Source of the DNA: Candidatus Limnocylindrales bacterium
GTDB taxonomy: Bacteria; Desulfobacterota; Binatia; UBA1149; CAITLU01
Assembly: GCA_035626395.1 (NCBI GenBank)
Contig: DASPNR010000031.1
Coordinates: 496,001 to 560,000 of the forward strand
Direction of reading: 5' to 3'
Length of the DNA: 64,000 nucleotides
Below are positions 25,740-35,190 of the stretch, in pieces. The notes beneath the pieces are model-generated. The model had not been told where the DNA came from and ran no database searches. It worked only from the letters and a program-made list of their open reading frames with translations. The position numbers and the translations under genes are program-made. The number at the start of each line of letters is the position of its first letter. The first letter of the stretch is position 1.

Positions 25740-28508
25740 TTGAGGCGGTGGATCGTCAGTCTGGCGCGCAGCCCGCGTCTGTCGCTGTCGGCCTTCGTCG
25801 CGCTGGCGCTGGTGGCGCTGGCCGGCATTCCGCGCATCACGTTCGACGGCTCGCTCGCCTCCCTCAGCGTTCCCGATGATCCTTCGGTCGTCTTCAACGA
25901 GGAGGTGCGGCGCCAGTTCGGCGACGAAGAGATCGGCATCGTCCTGCTCGAGCATCCCGAGCTGTTCTCGGTCGATACCATCACGGCGCTGCGCCGGCTG
26001 ACCGACGAGCTGGCCAAGGTCCGGGGCGTCAGCCGTACGCTCAGCATCACCAACGCCTCGGATCCCGTGCTCGACGTGTTCAATCCGCCGCCGCTGCTGC
26101 CGGTGGGCCCGGTGACGACGGCGACGGTCCAGCACCTGCGCGAGCGCGTGCGTGCCAATCCCGTCTACACGCCCAACCTGCTTGCACGGGACGAGCGGGC
26201 GGCTGCCGTCACGGTTTTCTTCAAGAGCGCCGTCACCACCGAGGACGAGGCGGCGGTGGACCGCGCGGTGCGGAAAGTCCTCGCCGGCTACACCGGCTCG
26301 GGCAGGCTCTATTACACCGGGATGTCGCACATCCGCGTGCAGGCCGTCGAGCGCATGCAGAACGACCTGCTCGGCTTCCTGCCTGCAAGCCTGATGCTGA
26401 TGATGTTCGTGCTGTGGCTGGTGTTCCGCTCGGTGCGCGCCACCGTGCTGCCGCTGGTTGCGCTGGCGCTGGACGTCGGCTGCCTGGTGGGCCTGATGGG
26501 CTGGTTCGACCAGCCGATCACGCTTGCCACGCTGGTGCTGCCCTCGCTGCTGCTGGTCATCGGAGGCTCCTACGCCATCCACGTCGTCGACGCGTACCTG
26601 GACCGCGTGCGCACGACGGCCGAGGAGAAGCACGATCCGGTCTCGCTGTTCGATCGCACGCTGTCGGCCGTCTCGCTGCCGGTTCTGGTCTCGGCGATCA
26701 CCAATGCGATCGGCTTCGGCTCGCTCGTCATCCATCCGATCCCGGCAATTGCCGCTCTCGGCAAGTTTGCGGTGCTCGGCACCGCCATCGTCACCGTCGG
26801 CTGCCTGATCGGAATTCCGCTGGCGTTCCTGAGCATGCCGGGCAGCAAGCGAACGCTGCACATGCGAGCCAAGACAGCCGGAGATCCGTCGGCCTCGCGG
26901 CTGGACCGCCTGGTCATGCGCATCGGCGCCGCCGTCGTCGACTACCGCCAGCTGGTGCTGGCGGGCGCGACGGTGCTGACGGTGGTAGCGGCCTACGGCG
27001 CCTGGCAGGTGCGCGTGGACACCGACTTCCTCAAGGCATTCCGCGCCGACTCCCCCGTGCGCCAGGATTTCCAGGCCATCAACGACAAGCTGGCGGGCCC
27101 GAGCCCGATCTCGGTCGTGGTCAGCTCGAACGCGCCCGGGTATTTCCGTGACATCGCTGCGCTGCGGCAGGTCAAGGACTTCCAGCGCTTCGTCGAGGAG
27201 CTTCCTGGCGTCGACGAGAGCCTGTCGCTGGTCGACTACCTGGACGCGCTCGATCTGGGATTGCAGAACTCCGGCGGCGACATCGTCGTCGGCGACGATG
27301 GCCAGGTGAAGGAGCCCGAACCGGCGAAGAGCTTCTGGGACGCGCCGGCCGAGCAGCTCCCGCAGATCTTCCAGATCGTCGCCGCCAGCCCGCGGACGTT
27401 CGCGGGAGTGGTCGACGCCGATTTCCAGAAGGTGCACATCACGCTGCGAACGTCGCTGACGGGCTCGCTGGAGACGGCGCAGCTCATCGAAGAGGTACGC
27501 AAGTACTCCTCGGGCATGTTTCCGAAGGGCGTCGACGTGCGCATGACCGGCACGCTGGTCGTGATGAGCGAGGTCTCCAACCGCGTGCTGCAGGGACAGG
27601 TCGAGAGCACGGCACTGGCCTTCGCGATCATCTTCATCCTGCTCGCGTTCATGTTCCTGTCGCTGCGCGTGGGCGTCACGGCGATGATCCCCAACATCAT
27701 CCCGAACATGGTCTTCTTCGGCGTGATGGGCTTCGGATCGATCGAGCTGAACATGGCCACCAGCATCATCGCCGCCGTGGCGCTCGGCATCTCGGTCGAC
27801 GACACCGTCCACTACATGGCTCGGCTCAACCACGTGGTGAAGACCAGCCCGACCCAGCGCGATGCGCTCATCCAGACGCTCGGGCAGATGGGCCGCCCCG
27901 TCATCGCGACCACTCTGACGCTGGCCGCGGGCTTCCTGGTGATGGTGACGTCCAACTTCGTCGTCATCAGCGCGTTCGGCTGGCTGACGGCGATGACCAT
28001 GACGGTGGCGATGCTGACCAACCTGTTCCTTCTGCCGGCGATCCTGGCGACGGTGCCGGTCGTCAGCGTCTGGGATCTCGCCTACTCGCGCCTCGGCGAG
28101 AGTCCCAACCTGACCATTCCGCTGTTTCACGGACTGGGCCGGCTCGGCGTGCGCCTGGTGATCCTGCTCGGGCAGCTGCGCAAGTTCGCCACCGGCGAGT
28201 ACATCGTGCGAAACGGCGACGAAGGGCGCGAGATGTATCTGATCCTGGCCGGCGACGCCGAAGTGCGCCTCGACAAGGGCGCGACCATTCCGCTCGGCCG
28301 CGGCGGCATCCTCGGCGAGATGGCGCTGCTGCGAAAGGCGCGGCGGGGCGCGGACGTCGTCGCCGCCACCGACGTCGAGGTGCTGGTGATCGACGAGGAC
28401 TTCCTGCGCCGCCTGCGCATCCGCTACCCGCGACTGGCCTCCAAGTTCTTCCTCAACGTCGCCCGCATCCTCAGCGACCGCCTGGAAGAAGCCAACCGCC
28501 GGCTGTAG
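25740..28508 (+). CDS. RND/MMPL-type exporter with C-terminal cyclic-nucleotide-binding domain
   Basis: The TTG start is supported by GAGGAGG seven bases upstream; 922 residues. Two RND halves each have an N-terminal helix, a large periplasmic loop and a group of helices (for example FLPASLMLMMFVLWLVF and TALAFAIIFILLAFMFLSL, with GISVDDTVHYM in the second half). MMPL/HpnN-like exporters of this kind move lipids or hopanoids. Residues about 812-922 form a Crp-like domain: FATGEYIVRNGDEGREMYLILAG, then GILGEMALL and RRGADV, near the phosphate-binding cassette consensus. The domain would lie in the cytoplasm, suggesting gating or allosteric control by a nucleotide. Confidence 0.88.
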   Translation: MRRWIVSLARSPRLSLSAFVALALVALAGIPRITFDGSLASLSVPDDPSVVFNEEVRRQFGDEEIGIVLLEHPELFSVDTITALRRLTDELAKVRGVSRTLSITNASDPVLDVFNPPPLLPVGPVTTATVQHLRERVRANPVYTPNLLARDERAAAVTVFFKSAVTTEDEAAVDRAVRKVLAGYTGSGRLYYTGMSHIRVQAVERMQNDLLGFLPASLMLMMFVLWLVFRSVRATVLPLVALALDVGCLVGLMGWFDQPITLATLVLPSLLLVIGGSYAIHVVDAYLDRVRTTAEEKHDPVSLFDRTLSAVSLPVLVSAITNAIGFGSLVIHPIPAIAALGKFAVLGTAIVTVGCLIGIPLAFLSMPGSKRTLHMRAKTAGDPSASRLDRLVMRIGAAVVDYRQLVLAGATVLTVVAAYGAWQVRVDTDFLKAFRADSPVRQDFQAINDKLAGPSPISVVVSSNAPGYFRDIAALRQVKDFQRFVEELPGVDESLSLVDYLDALDLGLQNSGGDIVVGDDGQVKEPEPAKSFWDAPAEQLPQIFQIVAASPRTFAGVVDADFQKVHITLRTSLTGSLETAQLIEEVRKYSSGMFPKGVDVRMTGTLVVMSEVSNRVLQGQVESTALAFAIIFILLAFMFLSLRVGVTAMIPNIIPNMVFFGVMGFGSIELNMATSIIAAVALGISVDDTVHYMARLNHVVKTSPTQRDALIQTLGQMGRPVIATTLTLAAGFLVMVTSNFVVISAFGWLTAMTMTVAMLTNLFLLPAILATVPVVSVWDLAYSRLGESPNLTIPLFHGLGRLGVRLVILLGQLRKFATGEYIVRNGDEGREMYLILAGDAEVRLDKGATIPLGRGGILGEMALLRKARRGADVVAATDVEVLVIDEDFLRRLRIRYPRLASKFFLNVARILSDRLEEANRRL

Positions 28509-28613
28509 GAACGAGGTCAGGTCTTGCGTTCGAGCATTTTTCTCCGCTGCGTCGTACGCGACACGCCAAGCACGCGTCGCTCGCCACGCACCACCGCCCG
28601 ACAAGGATAAGCC

Positions 28614-29711
28614 ATGCCGCGTGCTGCTGTCGTTTACCGCAAGGACGAGCCGATGAAGGTCGAAGAGGTGACGCTGCGCGAGGTCGCACCGCACGAGGTG
28701 CGCGTGCGCGTGCACGCCTGCGGCGTCTGCCACAGCGACCTGTCGGTGCTCAACGAGTTCTTCGCCTGCCCAACGCCGGTCATCCTCGGCCACGAGGCCG
28801 CCGGCATCGTCGAGGAAGTCGGCGCCGACGTGAAAGGCTTCGCGCGCGGCGATCACGTCGTCGCCGCCTGGTCGCCGGCATGTGGCCAGTGCCGATTCTG
28901 CCGCCGCGGCCGGCCGCACCTGTGCAACCTCGCCGACGATCCCACCTCGCGCGCCCTCGACCGCGTGCGGGCCGGCGACGCGCAGGTGGCGCAGTTCCTC
29001 GGCGTGGGCGGCTTCTGCGAAGAGATCCTCCTGGCCGACAACGCGCTCATCAAGATCGATCCGGAGATGCCGCTGGACCGTGCCGCGCTGCTCGGCTGCG
29101 CCGTCATCACCGGATACGGTGCCGCGCGCTACGCGGCCAGGGTCGCCGAGGGCGACGACGTCGCGGTCTTCGGCTGCGGCGGCGTCGGCCTCAACATCAT
29201 CCAGGCGGCCCGTCTGGCGGGCGCGGCCGCGATCATCGCCATCGACCTCGATGACGCGAAGCTCGAGATGGCCAGGCGGTTTGGCGCAACCCACGTCCTC
29301 AAAGGCGACGCACCCGACCTCCACAAGGCCATTCGGCAATGGACCCGCGACCGCGCCGGCCTCGACTTCGCATTCGACGCCGTCGGCAACGTCGAGATCG
29401 CGCGCATCGCCTTCCTGTCCATCGCCAAGGGCGGCGAGGTGATCCTCGTCGGCATCGCCCACATGAAGGACAAGCTGGCGCTGTCGCAGATCGCCGCGGT
29501 GACGCAGGAGAAGGGCGTGCGCGGAACGACCAACGGTTCGGCGGATGCATGGCAGACCGTGCCGCACCTGATCGACCTGTATCACCAGAAGAAGCTTCTG
29601 CTCGACGAGCTCGTCACGCGCACCTACACGCTCGACGAGGCCAACCAGGCGATGGACGACCTGCGCAGCGGCCGCAACGCGCGCGGCGTGATCCTGATGG
29701 GACGGCCGTGA
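28614..29711 (+). CDS. Zinc-dependent class III-like alcohol dehydrogenase
   Basis: A 365-residue medium-chain dehydrogenase. The catalytic zinc ligands lie in CGVCHSDL, LGHEAAG and the later LGCAVITGYGA; the structural zinc lobe is CGQCRFCRRGRPHLC; the coenzyme site is FGCGGVGLNII. The length, SPACGQC motif and two-domain pattern suit NAD-linked class III or NDMA-dependent alcohol dehydrogenases that oxidise alcohols or formaldehyde adducts. It overlaps the next gene by one base. Confidence 0.93.
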   Translation: MPRAAVVYRKDEPMKVEEVTLREVAPHEVRVRVHACGVCHSDLSVLNEFFACPTPVILGHEAAGIVEEVGADVKGFARGDHVVAAWSPACGQCRFCRRGRPHLCNLADDPTSRALDRVRAGDAQVAQFLGVGGFCEEILLADNALIKIDPEMPLDRAALLGCAVITGYGAARYAARVAEGDDVAVFGCGGVGLNIIQAARLAGAAAIIAIDLDDAKLEMARRFGATHVLKGDAPDLHKAIRQWTRDRAGLDFAFDAVGNVEIARIAFLSIAKGGEVILVGIAHMKDKLALSQIAAVTQEKGVRGTTNGSADAWQTVPHLIDLYHQKKLLLDELVTRTYTLDEANQAMDDLRSGRNARGVILMGRP

Positions 29712-30427
29712 TGCGGTCGTACCTGGCGCGCCGCAGGAGCTGCGCATGGGTCGAGGCGACCGCCGCCGTCGACGCCGCTACCCGCCGGGCCCGCGGCCAT
29801 GTCGCTTCGGGCGTCGAAGGACGCATCGTCTTTGCGGTCGCGCTGCTGGCTGCGCTGGCGATGCCGTCGCCCACACGGGCGCAGGTCAACGTGGACACGC
29901 CCTTCGGCAACGCCAATGATCCGGTGCGACCCGTACCGCCGGCACCGGTTGCGACGGGAAGGGGCATCGTCTCGGCCACCATCGTGGAGGCCGGCAAGGC
30001 CGAGATCGTCGAGCGCGAAGACGACGGCAAGCCGCTGGCGGCCGTCGCTCTCGACGTACGGCTCGAAGGCGGCTCGACGACGCCCGGCGTCGACGACAAG
30101 ACGGTGACGGCCGAGCTCGCCAGCGGCGAGACGGTTCCCCTCTACGCCTCCTGCGTCCCTGCCAAGGATGATGCCGTGGAAGTGCGACCGCTGTTCGGCG
30201 TCGTCATCGGCGCATGGACCGTCCGGATCGACGATCGGAGCTTCGAGTGTTTCGGACGCACCGCGCGCCTGGCGATGATGGCCAACACCGGCCCTTACCA
30301 CCTCCTCGTCGGCGGCGCGCCCAGCGAACAGAAGAGCGCGCGCATCGTGCTGATCTTCACGGCGCAGCCCTCGGAGATTCGCAGGGTGAGGCTGCCAGGA
30401 GGCGCCGTCGTCGAGATCTCCCGCTGA
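29711..30427 (+). CDS. Secreted hypothetical protein
   Basis: The ATG overlaps the dehydrogenase stop (TGATG), giving 238 residues. A hydrophobic segment, IVFAVALLAALAMPSPTRAQ, ends in a signal-peptidase-like site, preceded by a 37-residue basic region; an internal start could be nearer. The rest is a beta-rich, unrecognised domain of about 180 residues with two Cys. I can name no family. It may be an accessory of the upstream dehydrogenase, judged only by coupling. Confidence 0.6.
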   Translation: MRSYLARRRSCAWVEATAAVDAATRRARGHVASGVEGRIVFAVALLAALAMPSPTRAQVNVDTPFGNANDPVRPVPPAPVATGRGIVSATIVEAGKAEIVEREDDGKPLAAVALDVRLEGGSTTPGVDDKTVTAELASGETVPLYASCVPAKDDAVEVRPLFGVVIGAWTVRIDDRSFECFGRTARLAMMANTGPYHLLVGGAPSEQKSARIVLIFTAQPSEIRRVRLPGGAVVEISR

Positions 30428-30564
30428 GCCGTCGCCACGGTTGCGTAACACTTGCCGCTGCGCGATAGGGCGTGGCCGCGCCATTCCAGAGACAGCTGCT
30501 CTTTGGAGCGGCAACCCGCGGCCGCGACCGCGGCTGCAATCGAGGCGCGAGTGTGGAGGGCAAG

Positions 30565-31260
30565 ATGAACAGGAAATGTGTTCGCGCCGCCGGCGCGGTC
30601 GCCGCGGCGATCGTCGTCGCAGCCGCGGCGGCCACGGCACAGGCCGCCGTCGAGTATGTCAGAATCTGCAGCGTCTACGGCGCAGGGTTCCACTACCACC
30701 CGGGCTTCGACGTGTGTCTGAACGTCGCCACCAACGACGCCCGCGTGCCAACCGAGCGCGGCACCTGGCGCTGGCGCGTACCGAACAATCCGCGCGAATG
30801 GGTGAGCGGGGCGAAGAAGGCGTGCAAGGGCAAGCTGATCGAAGTGGGCGAATTTTCGAGCGCCAATCTCGCGCTCAACGTGTACGGGCGGTATCAAGGC
30901 GCCAGCGGGCTGCCGCTCGCTCTCGAGCCGGGACAGTACGTTTCCTCGGTGATCTACCAGGGTGGCTTCACCGGCGTCGGCCGCGGCAACTTCTGTCTGT
31001 TCTGGCACTACTACGATCCGACAATCGTCAATGACGTGCCGATCGGCGATCAATACACTCCCATCGGCTGCATCGACACGTTCTCGATGGCCGGCACTCC
31101 GCTGACGGCCGCGTTCGTGCCGGACACGCCGCTTCCGCCGGCGACCACCGAGCCGGTCACGATCGTGGCTGCCAACGGCGACCTGTGGAGCGCCCCCGAG
31201 CCCGACGACATCGGCGGCGCGCTTACCGCGTCGGTCTGCGTGCAGAAGGCCAAGCAGTGA
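30565..31260 (+). CDS. Secreted protein with porin-2-like N-terminal motif
   Basis: The ATG at 30565, with GGAGGG just upstream, gives 231 residues with a signal peptide ending AQAA. The mature N-terminus, YVRICSVYGAGFHYHPGFDVCLN, closely resembles the Cys-bracketed YGAGFYYIPGTDTCLKIGG opening of alphaproteobacterial porins (Porin_2). The protein is far too short for the 16-strand barrel; the remainder has four or more further Cys, including CLFWHYYD and PIGCIDTF, and no recognised domain. An outer-membrane or periplasmic disulfide-bonded protein is likely. Confidence 0.65.
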   Translation: MNRKCVRAAGAVAAAIVVAAAAATAQAAVEYVRICSVYGAGFHYHPGFDVCLNVATNDARVPTERGTWRWRVPNNPREWVSGAKKACKGKLIEVGEFSSANLALNVYGRYQGASGLPLALEPGQYVSSVIYQGGFTGVGRGNFCLFWHYYDPTIVNDVPIGDQYTPIGCIDTFSMAGTPLTAAFVPDTPLPPATTEPVTIVAANGDLWSAPEPDDIGGALTASVCVQKAKQ

Positions 31261-31274
31261 AGAAGGCCTGATTT

Positions 31275-31313
31275 GCGGGCGGCGGACGGCTACGCGATAA
31301 GTCCGCCGCCCGC
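31275..31313. terminator. Strong hairpin between the porin-like gene and the MaoC gene
   Basis: GCGGGCGGCGGAC and its exact complement GTCCGCCGCCCGC form a 13-base perfect stem around a 13-base loop, 14 bases past the stop codon. No T-run follows. It separates the two genes and could stop transcription or stabilise the upstream mRNA. Confidence 0.55.
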
Positions 31314-31346
31314 GACCGTGCGCGGAGCATCCAAGGAGCTCGTTCC

Positions 31347-32417
31347 GTGGCTGTCATCCACAAGAAGACCGGCAATTTTCTCGAGGACTTTCGGGTTGGC
31401 TCGCTGCTTCGCCACAAGGGCGGCAAGACGGTGACGGAGGGTCTGTTCAACGCCTTCACCGAATTCAACATGACGACCAATCCGCTGCACAAGAACCGCG
31501 AGTACGCGCGCCTGTACGGCTACAAGGACATGATCTGTCATCCCGGGCTGGTGATGGCCATCGTCTTCTCGCAGACGGTCGAGGACATCTCGGAGAACGC
31601 CCGCGCCAACCTCGAATACATCAACATGCGCTTCGGCGCGCCCGTCTACCCCGGCGACACGCTGGAAGCCGAAACCGTCATCCTCGGCGTTACGCCGTCG
31701 ACCAAGAATCCCGACCTCGGCGTGGTGCACGTCGCCAGCGTGGGGCGCAAGCAGACCGGCGACGTCGTCATCGCCTACGAGCGCAAGGTGCAGGTGTGGC
31801 GTGACGACAAGAACGCGGTCATCAAGGAAGCCACCATCGACCAGAAGCCGCAGGTCGAGTGCGAGCCGTGGCTGCCGCCGTATGATCCCGGCCGCGGCTA
31901 CAAGGCCAAGGCGCACCTTTCCAACGACGACACCTACTTCGAGGACTTCCGCGCCGGCGACACCATCGAGCACTCGCGCGGTCGCACCGTGACCGACGAG
32001 CACATCGCGCTGACGGCGCAGCTCGACAACACCTCGCAGGTGCACTGCAACCAGGTCCTCATCGATCAGGATCCCGAGAAGTACATCGGCGGGCGCCTGA
32101 TCATCTTCGGAGGCATTCCGTTCAACTTCTGCATGGGCGTCTCCAGCCCCGACATCAGCGACAACGCGTTGGCCGACATCCTCTATCCGACCGGACGGCA
32201 CGTGGGGCCGCTGTTCGCCGGCGACACCGTCTTCGCCGCCACGGATATCCGCGAGACCCGTGATCATCCGCGCCGGCCCGATCTCGGTGTGCTGGCGGTG
32301 ACGCTGCGCGGGCACAAGTTCCGCAAGCCCAAGGACGGGGAGACGGGGCTGCAGAAGGTGGACATCTTCGTGCTCGAGCGCGAGATCGCGGTGAAGCGGC
32401 GCTCGCATTACGCCTGA
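31347..32417 (+). CDS. Tandem MaoC-like acyl-CoA hydratase
   Basis: The 356-residue protein starts at GTG and contains two hot-dog domains: the first includes TTNPLHKNREYARLYGYKDMICHPGLVMA, with the Asp/Asn-x4-His hydratase motif, and the second includes TSQVHCNQVLID. Both halves end in conserved strands (LEAETVILG; DTVFAATDIRETRDH). The arrangement and length match enoyl-CoA or mesaconyl/2-methylfumaryl-CoA hydratases. It would add or remove water from a branched acyl-CoA, fitting the racemase and acyl-CoA dehydrogenases in the window. Confidence 0.88.
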   Translation: MAVIHKKTGNFLEDFRVGSLLRHKGGKTVTEGLFNAFTEFNMTTNPLHKNREYARLYGYKDMICHPGLVMAIVFSQTVEDISENARANLEYINMRFGAPVYPGDTLEAETVILGVTPSTKNPDLGVVHVASVGRKQTGDVVIAYERKVQVWRDDKNAVIKEATIDQKPQVECEPWLPPYDPGRGYKAKAHLSNDDTYFEDFRAGDTIEHSRGRTVTDEHIALTAQLDNTSQVHCNQVLIDQDPEKYIGGRLIIFGGIPFNFCMGVSSPDISDNALADILYPTGRHVGPLFAGDTVFAATDIRETRDHPRRPDLGVLAVTLRGHKFRKPKDGETGLQKVDIFVLEREIAVKRRSHYA

Positions 32418-32423
32418 CCCACG

Positions 32424-33530
32424 ATGAGCGCCGGGAGCAATGAGCTGCGTCGAGGATGGGAAGCCATCGACGGCGCCGCCGCTCTCGTCGGCGCCTCGTC
32501 CCTGGCGCTGCTCGTCGCCACCGGCGAGGAGCGGCTCGAGTTCCTGCACGGTCAGACCAGCAACGACGTGCGCGGCCTGCTGCCTGGTGCCGGTTGCGCC
32601 GCGCTGTCGCTGACGCCGCAGGGGCGCCCGCTGGCCATCTTCTCGCTCTACAACGACGCCGAGCACGAGCGGGTGCTGATCGCGACGACGACGCAGGAGC
32701 GTGCCGCCGTGCGCGCGGCGCTGGAGCGCTTTCTCGTCGCGGACGACTGCGAGGTCGAGGAGGCGCCCGAGCTGACGGCCTGGACGCTGGCCGGACCGCA
32801 GGCACCTGCCGTGCTCGAACGCGCCGGCATCGCGGGCGTGCGCGACGACGCTTCGGCGACGAACGAGCGTGCCGGCGCGACCGCAGGCGCGGACGCATCC
32901 GCCGCAGCATCGACTGCAGCCGCGGCCTGGCGTCTGCATCGCGGCCGCATCGGCGAGCGGGAGGTGCTCGTTCTGCAGCGCGGGGATCTGCGCGTTCCCG
33001 CCTTCGACATTCTCGCCGCCGACGCGCAACTGCAGACGACGTACGCCGATCCGGTCGCGGCTGCGCTGCGCGAGGCGGGTGCGGTCGATGCCGACGCGCA
33101 GGCGCTCGAGGTCGTCCGCGTCGAGAGCGGCACCGCGCGCTATGGTACCGACGTCGACGAGTCACGCATCGCGATCGAGGCGCGCCTGGAGTGGGCGATT
33201 CATTTCGGCAAGGGCTGCTACGTCGGGCAGGAAGTGATCGAGCGCGCCGTCAGCCGCGGCCGCATCCAGCACATGCTCGCCTTGCTGGCGGGACAGGGGC
33301 TGACCGCCGGTGCGCAAGTCGTCGGCGGCGGCGAGCGCGACGTCGCCACGTCCGTGGTCGACTCGCCGCGGCTGGGCCGCATCGCGCTGGCCTACCTGCC
33401 GGCCGGACAGGCCGACGCGGGAGGCGAGGTGCAGCTTCGCAGCGATGCCGGCACCCACGTCGCCACGGTGTTGCCGTGGCCGCGCGCTCGCGTGCTAGCC
33501 GGCCGCGATGGCAGGAAGGATCGCCCGTGA
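32424..33530 (+). CDS. ygfZ: YgfZ/GcvT-like folate-binding protein
   Basis: A 368-residue member of the YgfZ family. The family signature KGCYVGQEV is present, and the N-terminal FLHGQTSNDV stretch is diagnostic. YgfZ binds tetrahydrofolate and helps maintain or repair iron-sulfur enzymes. An Ala-rich low-complexity insert (about residues 142-168) sits in the middle domain. It is 6 bases after the MaoC gene and 58 before the permease gene. Confidence 0.9.
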   Translation: MSAGSNELRRGWEAIDGAAALVGASSLALLVATGEERLEFLHGQTSNDVRGLLPGAGCAALSLTPQGRPLAIFSLYNDAEHERVLIATTTQERAAVRAALERFLVADDCEVEEAPELTAWTLAGPQAPAVLERAGIAGVRDDASATNERAGATAGADASAAASTAAAAWRLHRGRIGEREVLVLQRGDLRVPAFDILAADAQLQTTYADPVAAALREAGAVDADAQALEVVRVESGTARYGTDVDESRIAIEARLEWAIHFGKGCYVGQEVIERAVSRGRIQHMLALLAGQGLTAGAQVVGGGERDVATSVVDSPRLGRIALAYLPAGQADAGGEVQLRSDAGTHVATVLPWPRARVLAGRDGRKDRP

Positions 33531-33588
33531 GGCGTGCGGCGGCGGCGAAGGCCCGGCGCGGCATCGCCGCCCGCGCCAGGAGCTGATC

Positions 33589-35190
33589 GTGTCGTCGCCG
33601 GTGCGCTGGTTCGTTCGCGGTGACATCGACGGCTTCTTCGGTCTGGCGCTCGACAACCTGATCCAGCTCCTCGTGATCGTCGCGCTCTGCCGCGGCGTGC
33701 TCGGCTTCGACGATGCGCTGCTGTTCGGGCACGTGCTGCCGGGTGCGGCGGTCTCGGTGCTCATCGGCAATCTCTTCTACTCCTGGCAGGCACGTGGCCT
33801 GGCGACCCGGCATGGGCGCGACGATGTGACGGCGCTTCCCTACGGCATCAACACGCCGAGTCTGTTCGCCTACGTGTTCCTGGTGATGCTGCCCGCCCGG
33901 CTCATGGCCGAAGCCGGCGGCGCCGCGCCGGCCGAAGCCGCGCGCATCGCATGGCGCGCCGGTCTGGCCGCGTGCCTCGGCAGCGCGCTCATCGAATGCG
34001 GCGGCGCCGCGGTGGCGGGCTGGGTGCGAAAGCAGACGCCGCGTGCTGCGCTGCTGTCGTCGCTGGCGGGCATCGGCGTCTCCTTCATTGCCATCGGCTT
34101 CTTCTTCAAGGCCTATGGAAGCCCCGTGGTGGGAATCGTCACGCTTACGATCGTGCTGGTCGCCTACTTCGGTCGCGTCCGGTTCCGCGCCGGCATTCCT
34201 GGCGGCCTGGTCGCCGTCGTGGCCGGTACGCTGCTGGCGTGGGCGACCGGAATGGTGTCGACCGATCCGCAGGCCTGGTCAGCCGCGTCGGCCAACGTCG
34301 GCTTGCGCATGCCGGTTCCGGTCCTGGGCGAGCTCTGGGAAAGCGTGCGCGGCGGCGACCTCGTGCGCTACCTGTCGGTGATCGTGCCGATGGGCGTGGT
34401 CAATGTGGTCGGCTCGCTGCAGAACATGGAGAGCGCGGAGGCCGCCGGCGACGATTTCGCCACGGCACCGTCGCTGCTCGCCAACGGAATCGGCACGCTC
34501 GCTGCGGCTGCCTTCGGAAGCTGCTTCCCCACCACGATCTACATCGGCCATCCCGGCTGGAAGGCCATGGGCGCGCGCATCGGCTACTCCGTCCTCGGCG
34601 GCGCATTCGTCACCATCGTGTGCCTGACCGGCTCGGTGGCGCTGATCTCGCTGGCGGTGCCGATCGAGGCCGGCATGGCCATCGTCCTGTGGATTGGAAT
34701 CATCATCGTCGCGCAGGCCTTCGCGGCCACGCCGGCCAGACATGCCGCAGCGGTTGCCATCGGCCTTCTGCCCGGCATCGCCGCGTGGGGAGCGTTCATG
34801 CTCAAGACCGGCGTGCGGGTGGGCGCAGCGGCAGCGGCCACGGGCGCAGCATTCGGCCCGCATCTGGAGACGACGCTGGCATCGTTCGATCTGTCGGGCC
34901 GCGGAATCTTCGCGCTGGAGCAGGGCTTCATCTTCACGTCGATGGTGCTGGCCGCGGTGACTGCCGAGATCATCGAGCGCAGGTTCTCGCGCGCCGCGAC
35001 GTGGTGCATGGTCGCGAGCGCGATGTCCTGGATCGGCCTGATGCACGCGTACGCCTGGACGCCCGGCGACACGGCCGTGAACATCGGCTGGGGCACAGGC
35101 GCCTCCTGGGCAGTCGCGTACGCGAGTGCAGCGGCGGTGCTGTGGCTGGTGCCGGTGCTGACGACGCCGAGCGAGGAGGCGGGGCATTGA
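33589..35190 (+). CDS. NCS2-type permease (xanthine/uracil-like)
   Basis: The GTG has AGGAG six bases upstream, giving 533 residues with about 12 hydrophobic segments. The N-terminus (RGDIDGFFGLALDNLIQLLV) and the ALPYGINTPSLFAYVF motif are typical of a divergent NCS2-like permease branch, and FGSCFPTTIYIGHPGWKAMGAR corresponds to a conserved loop between helices. NCS2 proteins import nucleobases with protons, but members of this branch have no proven substrate. It overlaps the next start by 4 bases (TTGA). Confidence 0.75.
   Translation: MSSPVRWFVRGDIDGFFGLALDNLIQLLVIVALCRGVLGFDDALLFGHVLPGAAVSVLIGNLFYSWQARGLATRHGRDDVTALPYGINTPSLFAYVFLVMLPARLMAEAGGAAPAEAARIAWRAGLAACLGSALIECGGAAVAGWVRKQTPRAALLSSLAGIGVSFIAIGFFFKAYGSPVVGIVTLTIVLVAYFGRVRFRAGIPGGLVAVVAGTLLAWATGMVSTDPQAWSAASANVGLRMPVPVLGELWESVRGGDLVRYLSVIVPMGVVNVVGSLQNMESAEAAGDDFATAPSLLANGIGTLAAAAFGSCFPTTIYIGHPGWKAMGARIGYSVLGGAFVTIVCLTGSVALISLAVPIEAGMAIVLWIGIIIVAQAFAATPARHAAAVAIGLLPGIAAWGAFMLKTGVRVGAAAAATGAAFGPHLETTLASFDLSGRGIFALEQGFIFTSMVLAAVTAEIIERRFSRAATWCMVASAMSWIGLMHAYAWTPGDTAVNIGWGTGASWAVAYASAAAVLWLVPVLTTPSEEAGH

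Noticed and set aside
25707-29747. A 1346-codon open frame on the minus strand opposite the RND exporter.
   Set aside because: It is antisense to two well-conserved genes and encodes Arg/His/Gln-rich sequence typical of shadows in GC-rich DNA.
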